64,000 bases of DNA from JARFVT01 sp036677425 (GTDB lineage: Bacteria; Pseudomonadota; Alphaproteobacteria; UBA8366; Aestuariispiraceae). The position numbers and the translations under genes were made by a program. Below, piece by piece: positions 32,236-40,829 of this stretch (positions within the stretch are counted from its first letter, which is position 1; the number at the start of each line of letters is the position of its first letter). The stretch is from assembly GCA_036677425.1 (NCBI GenBank), contig JARFVT010000012.1, positions 248,001-312,000 on the forward strand. Direction: 5' to 3'. The notes below the pieces were generated by a model. It saw nothing but the letters and a program-made list of their open reading frames with translations, was not told the origin of the DNA and did no database searches.

Positions 32236-33462
32236 TTAATGGTTTTTATCGTTAAATAACTTTGCAAGCTTGGTCAATAATGGCTTCGCATCAAATTCAA
32301 GCCTTGTTTTTTTAGCTCCAGCTATGGCTAGTCTTTGCCGCAGACTACTATCGGTTATTAACATCTCCATCGCCTTATTAAGAGCTGTATGATTGTTTGG
32401 CGGCACTAAATACCCTGTTTTGCCATGTTCTATTAATTCGGCAATTGCTGATACATCGGTTGAAAGCACGCATAAACCTTGGGATTGTGCCTCCATTAAA
32501 ACATTTGGTAAACCATCCATATCACCATCTTTGGCAATTTTACTTGCTAATATGAATAAGTCTGATTTTTTTAAATAATCAAGAACTGCTGTTTGCGGCA
32601 TTGCACCTAGAAAAGTAATTTTATTAATGATTTCAAGATCTTCCGCCTGTTGTTTTATTTTAGTTGATAATTCACCGCCACCGATATGGTAAAATTGCCA
32701 ATTTAAATCTTTTGGTAGATTGCTAAAGGCTAATAATAAATCGTCATAACCTTTTTTTTCAACGGCGCGACCGACCGATAATATTTTAACTGGTGCATTA
32801 ATATTGCGACCATCACGGGTTGAATATATTTTATCATTAACGGGAAAGCGGTTAAGGTCAAGCCCATGATATGCCAATATTATTTTATTAGGATTTTCGC
32901 ATAAATTACGTAAATATTTTGTGCCATGATTGGTGCAGGTAACCAGCCAATCTAAATCATTGAGCTTTTCTTTTAATTCCCAATCGGGGCTTGTCCAGAT
33001 ATCTTTGGCATGGGCAGAACCACTTAACGGTAAATTTCGCATTATTGCCGCATATCTGGCGACAGATGCGGGTGTATGTAAAAAATGAAAATGAATTCGT
33101 CTGGTATTTTGTGGTAATTGGCTTGCTAATATACAGGCCTGACCAAAACGGCGAATGCGGTTGATGCTGTTATCGCGTTTATAATCTGCCTTGAATATTG
33201 CAAATGCCTTGGCATATCCTGTCATATTACGTGATTTTAACCATGATCTAAATAATAACCAAGGATGGTAAAATAAATATTCTGGCAAATAATTAACATT
33301 GGCCTTTATTTCATTGGTAATTTGGTGTGTTTTATTATCGGTTGGATGGCGCAAGGAATATATATTTATATCCAAGCCAGATTGTTCTAAGCCCAAAATT
33401 TCTTGGGCAATAAAAGTTTCAGAAAGCCGTGGATAGCCTTTAAGTATGAATGCAATCGACAT
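32236..33462 (-). CDS. Glycosyltransferase family 4 protein
   Basis: This 408-residue GT4 enzyme starts MSIAFILKGYPRLSETFIAQE, the N-terminal loop found in exopolysaccharide colanic-acid-type transferases. Its C-terminal half has ILSVGRAVEKKGYDDLLLAF, FLGAMPQTAVLDYLKKSDLFILAS and DGLPNVLMEAQSQGLCVLSTDVSAIAE with the E-x7-E motif. It is 9 bases past the upstream gene, so operonic. Confidence 0.92.
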   Translation of the reverse strand: MSIAFILKGYPRLSETFIAQEILGLEQSGLDINIYSLRHPTDNKTHQITNEIKANVNYLPEYLFYHPWLLFRSWLKSRNMTGYAKAFAIFKADYKRDNSINRIRRFGQACILASQLPQNTRRIHFHFLHTPASVARYAAIMRNLPLSGSAHAKDIWTSPDWELKEKLNDLDWLVTCTNHGTKYLRNLCENPNKIILAYHGLDLNRFPVNDKIYSTRDGRNINAPVKILSVGRAVEKKGYDDLLLAFSNLPKDLNWQFYHIGGGELSTKIKQQAEDLEIINKITFLGAMPQTAVLDYLKKSDLFILASKIAKDGDMDGLPNVLMEAQSQGLCVLSTDVSAIAELIEHGKTGYLVPPNNHTALNKAMEMLITDSSLRQRLAIAGAKKTRLEFDAKPLLTKLAKLFNDKNH

Positions 33463-33471
33463 TATTTATCA

Positions 33472-34713
33472 TTAACCATTAAATTTATTATTAACTATTT
33501 GTATTGGTTGTTCTGGTTGATTTAATAATCCTGTTGCAAGAATATTCATATTATCTAATCCAGATAATAGCCCCGGCATTACAATTTTTGATGGTTTTTG
33601 TTGTTGTGGTAAATGACATAATGCAGTTATCATGGTTTTAACATCACGCTCACTATTATCGTCTGATCCATTATCTTCTAACATAGATAATAATCCTAAA
33701 TCATCCGCTCGAGATGCGCGGATATATTGTTCTAATCGTTGTTTGGTGCGTGGGATTATAATGGAACTTTTATCTAGTGATAAAATCTCACAAAATGTAT
33801 TGTAACCCCCCATGTCAACAACGCCAATTGCATTTGCCATAAGGCTTTCCATATGGGCTTCAAATGTTATTACCTCCACATTATCCAAATGCTCAATCCG
33901 TTGCATAAATTCAGATTGCTTTTCAGTTGGCATGAATGGCCCTAATACAATCAGGGCAGGATATGGTATATCGGCCTTGCTTTCATAAGCGCGAATGACC
34001 CAATCTATCATATTTTCACCGTCACCACCACCACCGGGGGTAACCAAAATATATGGTGTTGTTATTTTTGTAACTTGTGGGTGTAATGCTAAATATTCAG
34101 GAACTTTTCGTCTTAAATATCCAGTATAGGTTATTTTTTTCATAACAGATGGTGGTATATCAAGGCCTTTTAATGGTTCATGAATTTGTGGCAAGCCGTA
34201 AACCCAAATCTGATCATATAGGTTTTCCAAGGCGGGCATTACATTTTTTCGTTTCCATTCAGGACCTAATAAATCAGGGTCATCCATCACATCGCGCAGA
34301 CCTAAAACCAATGGTGTACCACGGGCTTTTAACATTTCAAGGGTGCTGGCAACTTCGCCATGTAAGCCCAATGGTTCTTTATCAACAATGAAAAGATCTG
34401 GGTCAAAAGCATCCGCAGTATTTTTAATTATTGTTTCGCGTAACGTTAATGTTTCTTCGATATCAATATGTAATTTTAACGGTGTATATTCACCATTACG
34501 TAATTTAATAACGCCGGGTATTCGCACAAAATCAACCCTCGATTTAAAATCAAAGCTGCCGATTATTGGCGACCCTGTTAAAATAAGCGCAGATAAGTTT
34601 TTATTGCGTTTAACCAAAGCATGAGCAATGGCGCGGGTGCGGCGCAAATGTCCAAGGCCAAAAGTATCATGGCTATATAATAATACACGAGAATGATCGC
34701 GTCTACGATTCAT
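33472..34713 (-). CDS. MurG-like glycosyltransferase, first gene of the glycan cluster
   Basis: A 413-residue GT-B protein with an N-terminal HDTFGLGHLRRTRAIAHAL motif (G-x-G-H-x-x-R, as in MurG- and monogalactosyldiacylglycerol synthase-like enzymes), and LRDVMDDPDLLGPEW. A UDP-sugar region follows with LVTPGGGGDGENMIDW and ANAIGVVDMGGYNTFCEILSLDKSSIIIPR. This type is frequently annotated only as glycosyltransferase family protein in alphaproteobacteria. It is the first gene of the 12-gene run; the 194-base AT-rich gap to the divergent methyltransferase must contain the promoter. Confidence 0.88.
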   Translation of the reverse strand: MNRRRDHSRVLLYSHDTFGLGHLRRTRAIAHALVKRNKNLSALILTGSPIIGSFDFKSRVDFVRIPGVIKLRNGEYTPLKLHIDIEETLTLRETIIKNTADAFDPDLFIVDKEPLGLHGEVASTLEMLKARGTPLVLGLRDVMDDPDLLGPEWKRKNVMPALENLYDQIWVYGLPQIHEPLKGLDIPPSVMKKITYTGYLRRKVPEYLALHPQVTKITTPYILVTPGGGGDGENMIDWVIRAYESKADIPYPALIVLGPFMPTEKQSEFMQRIEHLDNVEVITFEAHMESLMANAIGVVDMGGYNTFCEILSLDKSSIIIPRTKQRLEQYIRASRADDLGLLSMLEDNGSDDNSERDVKTMITALCHLPQQQKPSKIVMPGLLSGLDNMNILATGLLNQPEQPIQIVNNKFNG

Positions 34714-34907
34714 CTATTCAATCTCTTTTATTAGCTATAATTATTATTCATTAAATTATGATCATATCATATATAATATATTAATCCAAACCATTATACG
34801 AGTTGGATATAATTTAATATATTATATAATATGCTGGTATGTTTATTAGAAAACATTATAAATAGCCTATATATTATAGTTGAATTTATAAATAATTAGG
34901 AATTAAA
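34714..34907. promoter_or_regulatory. Divergent promoter region upstream of the glycan run and the methyltransferase
   Basis: An AT-rich gap between two genes facing away from each other. An imperfect inverted repeat is centred near 34795, with ATTAATCCAA against TTGGATATAAT. Several TATAAT-like boxes are present, so a particular promoter cannot be assigned by eye. Confidence 0.45.
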
Positions 34908-35396
34908 ATGTCGCGATTAGACAGCGTTATTCGCCGACTTCAAGCGCAACGCAGCTGTATAAATTTTGCTGCTACAAAAATTAACCATAAAGACGGTATC
35001 ATATTAGAATTAGGGCTTGGCAATGGTCGAACCTATGATCATCTGCGTGGTATATTGCCAAATCATAAAATTTATGTGTTTGAACGCCAAGTCAATGCCC
35101 ATCTTGATTGCATTCCCGATGATGAATATTTATTTTTAGGCAACATTGAAGATACGATTGCTAAGGCTGTGAAAAAGCTTGGTAAATCGGCAATTATGTT
35201 ACATACGGATATTGGTACGGGCGATCCAATATGTAATCGCAAATTGGCGAAATGGTTAAGCAAGGCTTTGCCGCCATTATTACAATCTGGTGCGATTATA
35301 ATTAGCGATAGAGAATTATCAATAATTGGATCAACAGCAATTGATAGCCCCGAAGATGTTCCGAAAGACCGTTATTTCATGTATAAGATGGAATAA
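34908..35396 (+). CDS. Small class I SAM-dependent methyltransferase
   Basis: A 162-residue methyltransferase with a compact Rossmann fold. The motif I loop is IILELGLGNGRTYDHLRGIL and the acidic post-I residue is in YVFERQVNAHLD. DTIAKAVKKLGKSAIMLHTDIGTG is next, and the end is PEDVPKDRYFMYKME. It has no target-recognition domain, so the substrate is probably small or lipid-like. It is divergent from the glycan run, from which context a role in glycan or lipid modification is only a possibility. The ATG is preceded by TTAGGAA. Confidence 0.8.
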   Translation: MSRLDSVIRRLQAQRSCINFAATKINHKDGIILELGLGNGRTYDHLRGILPNHKIYVFERQVNAHLDCIPDDEYLFLGNIEDTIAKAVKKLGKSAIMLHTDIGTGDPICNRKLAKWLSKALPPLLQSGAIIISDRELSIIGSTAIDSPEDVPKDRYFMYKME

Positions 35397-35412
35397 TTAA
35401 TATCTCCCGATC

Positions 35413-36204
35413 CTAATCGGCTAAATCAATAATAACTGGCGCATGATCGGATGGTTTTTGCCAACCGCGCACTTCTAATATAACTTCGATATTTTTAACT
35501 TTACCTGCCAACGGCGGCGTTACCCATATATGGTCAAGCCTGCGACCTTTATTTGATGTTAACCAATCACGGGCGCGATAGCTCCACCATGTATAAAGTT
35601 TTTCATCAGCGGCAATGATTTTACGCATGGCATCTATCCAGCCAAATTCATCCATAATATTATTTAATTTTTCAACTTCAATTGGTGTATGGCTGATAAT
35701 TTTTAATAATTGTTTATGATTCCATACATCATTTTCTAATGGTGCAATATTTAAATCGCCAACTAAGATCAATGGCTGGTCATTGCTATATTTATCGGGG
35801 AACCATCTTGTCATTTCATCAAGGAAATCAAGCTTATGGGCGAATTTATCATTGATATTTATATCAGGAACATCACCGCCAGCCGGCACATAGAAATTAT
35901 GAACCGTTAAACCATTGGGCAGGGTAGCATATAAATGGCGGCAATCGCCTTTGCCAACCCAGTTGTGTGTATTAACATCGGTTAATTTATGTTTGGAAAT
36001 TATTGCGACACCGTTATAACTTTTTTGCCCAAATATTTCCACATGCGGAAATCCCATAGATTTAACCGCATCCATTGGAAAATCGCTATTCTGCGCCTTG
36101 GTTTCTTGTAGGCATATTATATCAGGTTGATATTTTTGATTAAAATTTTGTAAATGTTCGATCCTAGCGCGGATAGAATTTATATTCCAAGTGGTAATAC
36201 GCAT
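35413..36204 (-). CDS. xth: Exodeoxyribonuclease III (AP endonuclease)
   Basis: ExoIII repairs abasic sites and removes 3' blocks. The protein is 263 residues from ATG 36204 (MRITTWNINSIRARIEHL); a frame from 36216 adds four residues. Active-site motifs are CLQETKAQN with the metal Glu, ILVGDLNIAPLENDVWN with the paired Asp/Asn, and SDHAPVIIDL with the catalytic Asp-His at the end. WWSYRARDWLTSNKGRRLDHIWV is a family signature. It is 27 bases downstream of the FAH-family gene and probably co-transcribed with it. Confidence 0.95.
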   Translation of the reverse strand: MRITTWNINSIRARIEHLQNFNQKYQPDIICLQETKAQNSDFPMDAVKSMGFPHVEIFGQKSYNGVAIISKHKLTDVNTHNWVGKGDCRHLYATLPNGLTVHNFYVPAGGDVPDININDKFAHKLDFLDEMTRWFPDKYSNDQPLILVGDLNIAPLENDVWNHKQLLKIISHTPIEVEKLNNIMDEFGWIDAMRKIIAADEKLYTWWSYRARDWLTSNKGRRLDHIWVTPPLAGKVKNIEVILEVRGWQKPSDHAPVIIDLAD

Positions 36205-36231
36205 TATTATTTCCAATATTTATATTATTAA

Positions 36232-36942
36232 TTATATTTGACCGATTGTAATAGAAAAATCATTTAATCCTGTGATTTTACCCGTAAGATTATCACCAGG
36301 CTCAAGCCTTGATACGCCCGCAGGCGTTCCTGTAAAAATTAAATCACCAGCCCGTAATATAACAAATCTTGATAATTTGGCAATTATTTCGCTGGTTGAC
36401 CATATCATTTGTGATAAATTACCCTGTTGACGACGCTCCCCATTAACATCAAGGGTTATTTCACCATCGGTTAAATGCCCAATATCACTTATCTTATGGT
36501 TTGACCCCGTTGGCGCGGATTGATCAAAGCCCTTTGCCATATCCCAAGGTCGCGACATGGATTTAGCTTCCTTTTGCAAATCAAGTCTAGTCAAATCAAA
36601 ACCAATAGCATAGCCATAAATAAGCTCATTTGCCATTTTACTGTCAATATTTTTACCGCCAGCCTTTAAGGCTATAACCAGTTCAATTTCATGGTGTAAA
36701 TCATTAGTCATTGGTGGATATGGTACGATATTATCATGAAAATATATATTATCATCAAAATTTACCGCATCACGCGGTTTATTGAAAAAAAATGGCTCTT
36801 CTCTAGTTGGATCCGCACCCATTTCACGGGCGTGATCTTCGTAATTGCGGGCAATACAATAAACTTTGTTAATTGGAAAACATGCATTTTCACCAATTAT
36901 TTCTAAAGTTATTGCATCGGGTGCAGGAAAAATATTACTCAT
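36232..36942 (-). CDS. Fumarylacetoacetate hydrolase family protein
   Basis: FAH-fold enzymes hydrolyse, isomerise or decarboxylate beta-keto acids using a divalent metal. The 236-residue protein carries YCIARNYEDHAREMGADP, FFFNKPRDAVN, the metal site LHHEIELVIALK with E-x-E, and the closing FTGTPAGVSRLEPGDNLTGKI. It is the short form related to acylpyruvase (FAHD1) and YcgM. The exact substrate cannot be read from sequence. Confidence 0.92.
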   Translation of the reverse strand: MSNIFPAPDAITLEIIGENACFPINKVYCIARNYEDHAREMGADPTREEPFFFNKPRDAVNFDDNIYFHDNIVPYPPMTNDLHHEIELVIALKAGGKNIDSKMANELIYGYAIGFDLTRLDLQKEAKSMSRPWDMAKGFDQSAPTGSNHKISDIGHLTDGEITLDVNGERRQQGNLSQMIWSTSEIIAKLSRFVILRAGDLIFTGTPAGVSRLEPGDNLTGKITGLNDFSITIGQI

Positions 36943-37080
36943 TAGTTAGCCTTAATATATTAAAATAACATCAATATGATAGTTATATTTTAAAAGCTAT
37001 CTATGCGATATTCAAATATAAAATTATATATTTGTTAAATGCGGGCTTTGAATTCTAATTTCACATATTAAAAATTTTTC

Positions 37081-37109
37081 TTGTTCCAAAAAAAGGAACG
37101 TGCTATAAA
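37081..37109 (+). promoter_or_regulatory. higBA promoter with overlapping operator-like inverted repeat
   Basis: TTGTTC (37081-37086), a 17-base spacer and TATAAA (37104-37109) form a plausible sigma-70 promoter about 48 bases before higB. The inverted repeat GTTCC-A7-GGAAC (37083-37099) overlaps the -35 box and spacer, where the HigA antitoxin could bind and repress. This is inference from position; autoregulation is the rule for such pairs. Confidence 0.55.
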
Positions 37110-37157
37110 GTGATATATCAGGATTTAATATTGAAATATTAATATTAGGATTTACAA

Positions 37158-37460
37158 TTGAGAATTATCGCAAAAAGCAATTTAGTAGAATATTGGGCTA
37201 TACATCCAGAGACCAAAAAACCTTTAACTGCTTGGGTTAAATTTACTAGTGATGCAACCTGGGCAACAGTTTTAGATATTATTAAAAATTTAAATACCGC
37301 AAAGGTGATATCAAATGACCGCGTTAGATTTAAAATATGTGGTAATCATTATCGATTAATTGTTGCCTTTAAATTTAGTGCCAATATCGCATTCATTAAA
37401 TTTATTGGTACACATAAAGAATATGATAATATTGATGCCGCAACAATAAGCCAATTTTAA
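37158..37460 (+). CDS. higB: HigB-type mRNA interferase toxin
   Basis: A 100-residue RelE-fold toxin, HigB type, that cleaves mRNA on the ribosome when free of antitoxin. It begins at TTG 37158 (MRIIAKSNLVEYWAIHPET), because no ATG fits, and the family start LxxFWxxHP is reproduced in EYWAIHPETKKPL. C-terminal FIGTHKEYDNID has the His and Tyr typical of the active site. It is followed after 27 bases by higA; toxin-first order is characteristic of HigBA. Confidence 0.9.
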   Translation: MRIIAKSNLVEYWAIHPETKKPLTAWVKFTSDATWATVLDIIKNLNTAKVISNDRVRFKICGNHYRLIVAFKFSANIAFIKFIGTHKEYDNIDAATISQF

Positions 37461-37487
37461 TCCAATAGCATATGATAGGAAATAATC

Positions 37488-37850
37488 ATGCAAATTACCG
37501 CTATTCATAATATTGAGCAACATCGCAAAATGTTAGCCCGTGTTGAAGAATTATGGGATGCGAAGCCAAATACAAATGAACATAATGAATTAGAAGTTAT
37601 CAGTATTCTTATTGAGAAATATGAAGATGAAAATTACCCAATTGATAATCCTGATCCTGTAACGGCAGTCGAATTTTATTTACAGCAAAATGGATTAGGG
37701 CAGGCGGATTTATCAAGGATTTTAGAAAGTCGTAGCCGCGCATCAGAATTTCTTAACCGCAAAAAAGATTTATCTATCAAACAAATCCGCATACTTCATA
37801 AAGAAATGGGAATTTCTGCTGATATTTTGATTGAACCTGTAACGGCATAA
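37488..37850 (+). CDS. higA: HigA-type antitoxin, XRE helix-turn-helix
   Basis: A 120-residue antitoxin with an acidic N-terminal half (LEVISILIEKYEDENYPID) followed by a helix-turn-helix in the C-terminal half. The latter is GLGQADLSRILESRSRASEFLNRKKDLSIKQIRILHK, where RASEFLN is the recognition helix. It neutralises HigB and represses the pair. A TATGATAGGAAA stretch precedes the ATG and gives AGGAAA as ribosome binding site. Both genes appear intact. Confidence 0.92.
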   Translation: MQITAIHNIEQHRKMLARVEELWDAKPNTNEHNELEVISILIEKYEDENYPIDNPDPVTAVEFYLQQNGLGQADLSRILESRSRASEFLNRKKDLSIKQIRILHKEMGISADILIEPVTA

Positions 37851-37977
37851 ATTTTTATTTTTAACTTTCCAAAGCTGCATGAGGTGGTTGACCGTTGGAT
37901 TCATGTAATAGGCTGCAAAACCCTTGATATAGATACGAATAATTGTTAAAATAAGATGCATTGAGTAGAATTAAATC

Positions 37978-38693
37978 GTGACAGCCTTAGATCATCCAGA
38001 AAAGGAAAACTCCTTGAGCAGTTATCTTATATTTTTTGCTATGGCAGCAGCAACAGTCGCCAGCCCTGGCCCTGGCGTGGTGTTGACTTTAAACAATGCA
38101 ATAAGTCAAGGAGGCAAACAGGCATTGCCGGGTATATTTGGCTTATCAATTGGCGCCATGATTGTCGCTGCTATTTCTGCTACTGGGGTGGGAATTTTAA
38201 TCAATTCCTCCGACCTTGCTTTTAATGTAATGAAAATCATCGGTGCTTGTTATTTGATCTATCTGGGGATCAAATTATGGCGGACGAATGGCATAGATAT
38301 AGGATCAGTGCCGAAAGTCTACAAAGGTAGAAAGCGTGCTGAGTTTATCCAAGGGCTCAATCTTCAATTTACAAACCCGAAGTCTGTTTTTTTCTTTATA
38401 TCAATTTTCCCCCAATTCATTGATGCAAAGGCTGAGTTTTTCCATCAATTTATATTGCTAGTAATAACCTATAGCGGCTTATTGCTTGTTATACATAGTG
38501 GTTATGCATAGTGGTTATGCATAGTGGTTATGCATAGTGGTTATGCATAGTGGTTATGCATAGTGGTTATGCTTTGTTTGCTGGATATATGCGTGAATGG
38601 TTGTTATCACGACGCGGTTCACGTTTTGTCAGTAAAATTAGCGGTGGAACCTTTATGGCTTTTGGCTTTATGCTTATGCTGTCGCGTCGATGA
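37978..38693 (+). pseudogene. LysE-family exporter, inactivated by 13-bp repeat expansion
   Basis: LysE/RhtB proteins export amino acids and related metabolites across the inner membrane. The GTG-started frame (37978) gives 177 residues with the family motif AAATVASPGPGVVLTLNNA and QFTNPKSVFFFISIFPQF, then stops at 38509-38511 inside a tandem repeat. The missing C-terminal helix is encoded after the repeat in another frame (GYALFAGYMREWLLSRRGS to the stop at 38691-38693). Six copies of CATAGTGGTTATG are present. One copy would restore LLLVIHSGYALFAGYMREW as a continuous LysE end, so the ancestral state was a single unit. Any count of two or more meets a TAG in the second unit. Confidence 0.88.
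38494..38571 (+). repeat. Six tandem copies of 13-bp CATAGTGGTTATG
   Basis: Six exact 13-base units follow one another without gaps within the lysE coding sequence. The unit length is not a multiple of three, so copy number changes alter the frame. Confidence 0.97.
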
Positions 38694-38884
38694 AAAGGAA
38701 ATGGATATAATATCTAAGCTTAACCTTCTTTTGCTGCCTCCCCATTTGGTAGATTTTATAAAATCCTAATATTTCAGTCTTATTCATTCCATTCACTTTA
38801 TTTTTATTTAATGTGAAAAGACTTATTTTATTAAATGCAATAAATAGTATATATTTTGAAATTTAAAATTTAGTGGGATAAAAA

Positions 38885-39019
38885 TTGTTACAATTTTATA
38901 AATTTATTTTTGGTGAAAAATATAGCGGTAAATTACCCGCCCGTGTTTTGGAAAAAATAAATCAACAACAACAATCCGCAGAAAAGCTGATCGGTTGGGT
39001 GCAATTATCCGGTGGTTAG
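38885..39019 (+). pseudogene. Displaced 5' end of the cyclase gene
   Basis: From TTG 38885 the frame encodes LQFYKFIFGEKYSGKLPARV, then EKINQQQQSAEKLIGWVQLS, and hits TAG at 39017. The sequence matches the usual cytoplasmic N-terminus of membrane cyclases of this type. Removing one G from the CCGGTGG stretch at 39009-39015 joins it in frame to the cyclase below. Confidence 0.8.
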
Positions 39020-40202
39020 CATTTTTGCAATTTTATACACCATATCACCAAAAACCGATATAAATACCATGTTTCATCCTGTGCCATGGGCGATTGGCCT
39101 TTATGGGTTATTCACGATCATAAGGTTATTTTGCGCCTATCGAAATTTTTTACCACAATATTTACTTTATGCCTCGATTATTATGGATATGGGGATTTTA
39201 ATGTTCCTTATTTGGAGCTTTCACATCCAATATCAACAACCGGCATCATTTTATTTAAAAGCGCCAACGGTGATGTATGTTTTTATTTTTATTGCCATAA
39301 GGTCATTAAGATTCGAGCCGCGTTATATTTTATCAACCGGTGCAGCGGCAATTATTGGCTGGGTTGGTATGGTATTATATGTGATTTTTGCCGATAGCTC
39401 TGATGTAATGATTACCAGAAATTATGTCGAATATTTAACATCAAATGCGGTTTTAATTGGTGCGGAGGTGGATAAAATAATATCGATGGCGGTGGTAACG
39501 GTTGTTTTGGCAATTGCCGCATTTCGGGCTCAAAGAAATCTTGATATGGCAACATTAGACCATATGGCAACAAAGGATTTAGCGCGTTTTGTCCCAAGGG
39601 AGGTTGCCGCTAAAATTACTTTTGCCGATAAAACAATGCAAGCTGGCGATGGCGAAGCGCGATATGGTTCAATTATTTTTGCCGATATTGAAGGTTTCTC
39701 GACCATATCTGAAAAATTAACGCCGCAACAATTGGTATCATTGTTAAATAATTATTTTGAGGCGATGAGCAAAGCAATAGCGCAATATGGCGGCGTTATT
39801 ACCCAATTTCAAGGTGATATGATATTGATAACTTTCAATGCGATAAATAATGATATTTCACATTCTAAAAATGCGGTATTAACTGCCCTTGCCATTCAAA
39901 AAACCGCCAATGAAACAATTTATAATGATGGTATCAAGCTGTTGACAAGATGCGGCGTTAATAGCGGCGAAATAATCGTTGGTGTTGTCGGTTCAAATGA
40001 ACATTTAAATTTCACCGTCCATGGTGATCAAGTCAATGTGGCGGCAAGATTAGAAGTTTTAAATAAAGAATATGGCAGTTATATTTTAGTGGGTGAAAAT
40101 ACGGTTAATGATTGTGCAAATGATTTTAATTTTAAAAAAGTTGGCGAGGTTGCAGTGAGGGGCAGGGTCGCCACAACAAAAATATATAATATTATCTCTT
40201 AA
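39012..40202 (+). CDS. Membrane-bound class III adenylate/guanylate cyclase, 5' frameshifted
   Basis: The present frame gives 396 residues from GTG 39012: about six membrane helices, then a class III cyclase catalytic domain. The catalytic Asp pair is in IIFADIEGFSTISEK and TQFQGDMILITFNA. The transition-state Asn and Arg are in HGDQVNVAARLE, and VNSGEIIVGVVGSNEH is also conserved. Such proteins make cAMP or cGMP as a second messenger. A one-base insertion separates it from its true N-terminus (38885), yet the membrane and catalytic parts are intact and could be translated from GTG 39012. A pseudogene and a working protein are both possible. Confidence 0.85.
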   Translation: MVSIFAILYTISPKTDINTMFHPVPWAIGLYGLFTIIRLFCAYRNFLPQYLLYASIIMDMGILMFLIWSFHIQYQQPASFYLKAPTVMYVFIFIAIRSLRFEPRYILSTGAAAIIGWVGMVLYVIFADSSDVMITRNYVEYLTSNAVLIGAEVDKIISMAVVTVVLAIAAFRAQRNLDMATLDHMATKDLARFVPREVAAKITFADKTMQAGDGEARYGSIIFADIEGFSTISEKLTPQQLVSLLNNYFEAMSKAIAQYGGVITQFQGDMILITFNAINNDISHSKNAVLTALAIQKTANETIYNDGIKLLTRCGVNSGEIIVGVVGSNEHLNFTVHGDQVNVAARLEVLNKEYGSYILVGENTVNDCANDFNFKKVGEVAVRGRVATTKIYNIIS

Positions 40203-40211
40203 CCCTTGATT

Positions 40212-40829
40212 CTAATTATTATTATTGTGTTTTTTATCATGATGAATGAAAAGCCGTGGATTAAGTTTCATGCCAAATTCTGGGTTGATTAATGTGATGA
40301 TTGTTTTAATTCTTTGTGGATCAACAACCACCCATTGACGTAATAATAATGGATTGTCATTTAAGGCAATGGTTAATGACCCCGCATCGGGGTTATTTTT
40401 TTGAACTAGCTCAATTCGAATAACACCGCCTTGATTGCTGAAATTAGTTATTTTTACATCTTTATAAAAATTAACCTTATCTTGTAATAAAAAATTAACG
40501 GGGGTGGCTATTATTGGTATTCTTGTTGTTGCTTCTAGCTCTTTATCAATATGAATAAGAAAATAACCATCGGCTATTAATAAAATTGGTATTGGTGCAT
40601 CATATTCAAACCGCATTCTGTCAGGGCGGCTTATATACATATCGCCTTCATAATAGCTGCCATCGTGATTGACCTGTACGAATCTAGATTTGGCGGTGGT
40701 CATTTTGGTTAAATATTCCTGTACCCGCGCAATGGTTTTTTTGGCCTCAAGGTCATTTAAAATATTACCCGCCCATGTTGGCTGTATCAGCAATAAATAA
40801 AAAATAACAATGGTTATTGATTTAAACAT
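40212..40829 (-). CDS. lolA: Outer membrane lipoprotein carrier LolA
   Basis: LolA is the periplasmic chaperone that takes lipoproteins from LolCDE to the outer membrane. It has 205 residues from ATG 40829, preceded by GGGGAT; a TTG at 40844 would add five. The signal peptide runs MFKSITIVIFYLLLIQPTWA. The family-typical FVQVNHDGSYYEGDMYISRPDRMRFEYD and PITLIADG-like PIPILLIADGYFLIHIDKE follow. The start nearly overlaps the ftsK stop, in the usual ftsK-lolA order. Confidence 0.9.
   Translation of the reverse strand: MFKSITIVIFYLLLIQPTWAGNILNDLEAKKTIARVQEYLTKMTTAKSRFVQVNHDGSYYEGDMYISRPDRMRFEYDAPIPILLIADGYFLIHIDKELEATTRIPIIATPVNFLLQDKVNFYKDVKITNFSNQGGVIRIELVQKNNPDAGSLTIALNDNPLLLRQWVVVDPQRIKTIITLINPEFGMKLNPRLFIHHDKKHNNNN

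Noticed and set aside
38494..38571. Classical on/off phase variation of lysE by copy number modulo three
   Set aside because: Any count of two or more units hits TAG in the second unit regardless of frame, so only a single unit could be on.
38563..38769. Reading frame just after the 13-bp repeats that could be called a small gene
   Set aside because: It is an out-of-frame reading of the lysE 3' end; the LysE C-terminal helix is encoded in another frame of the same DNA.
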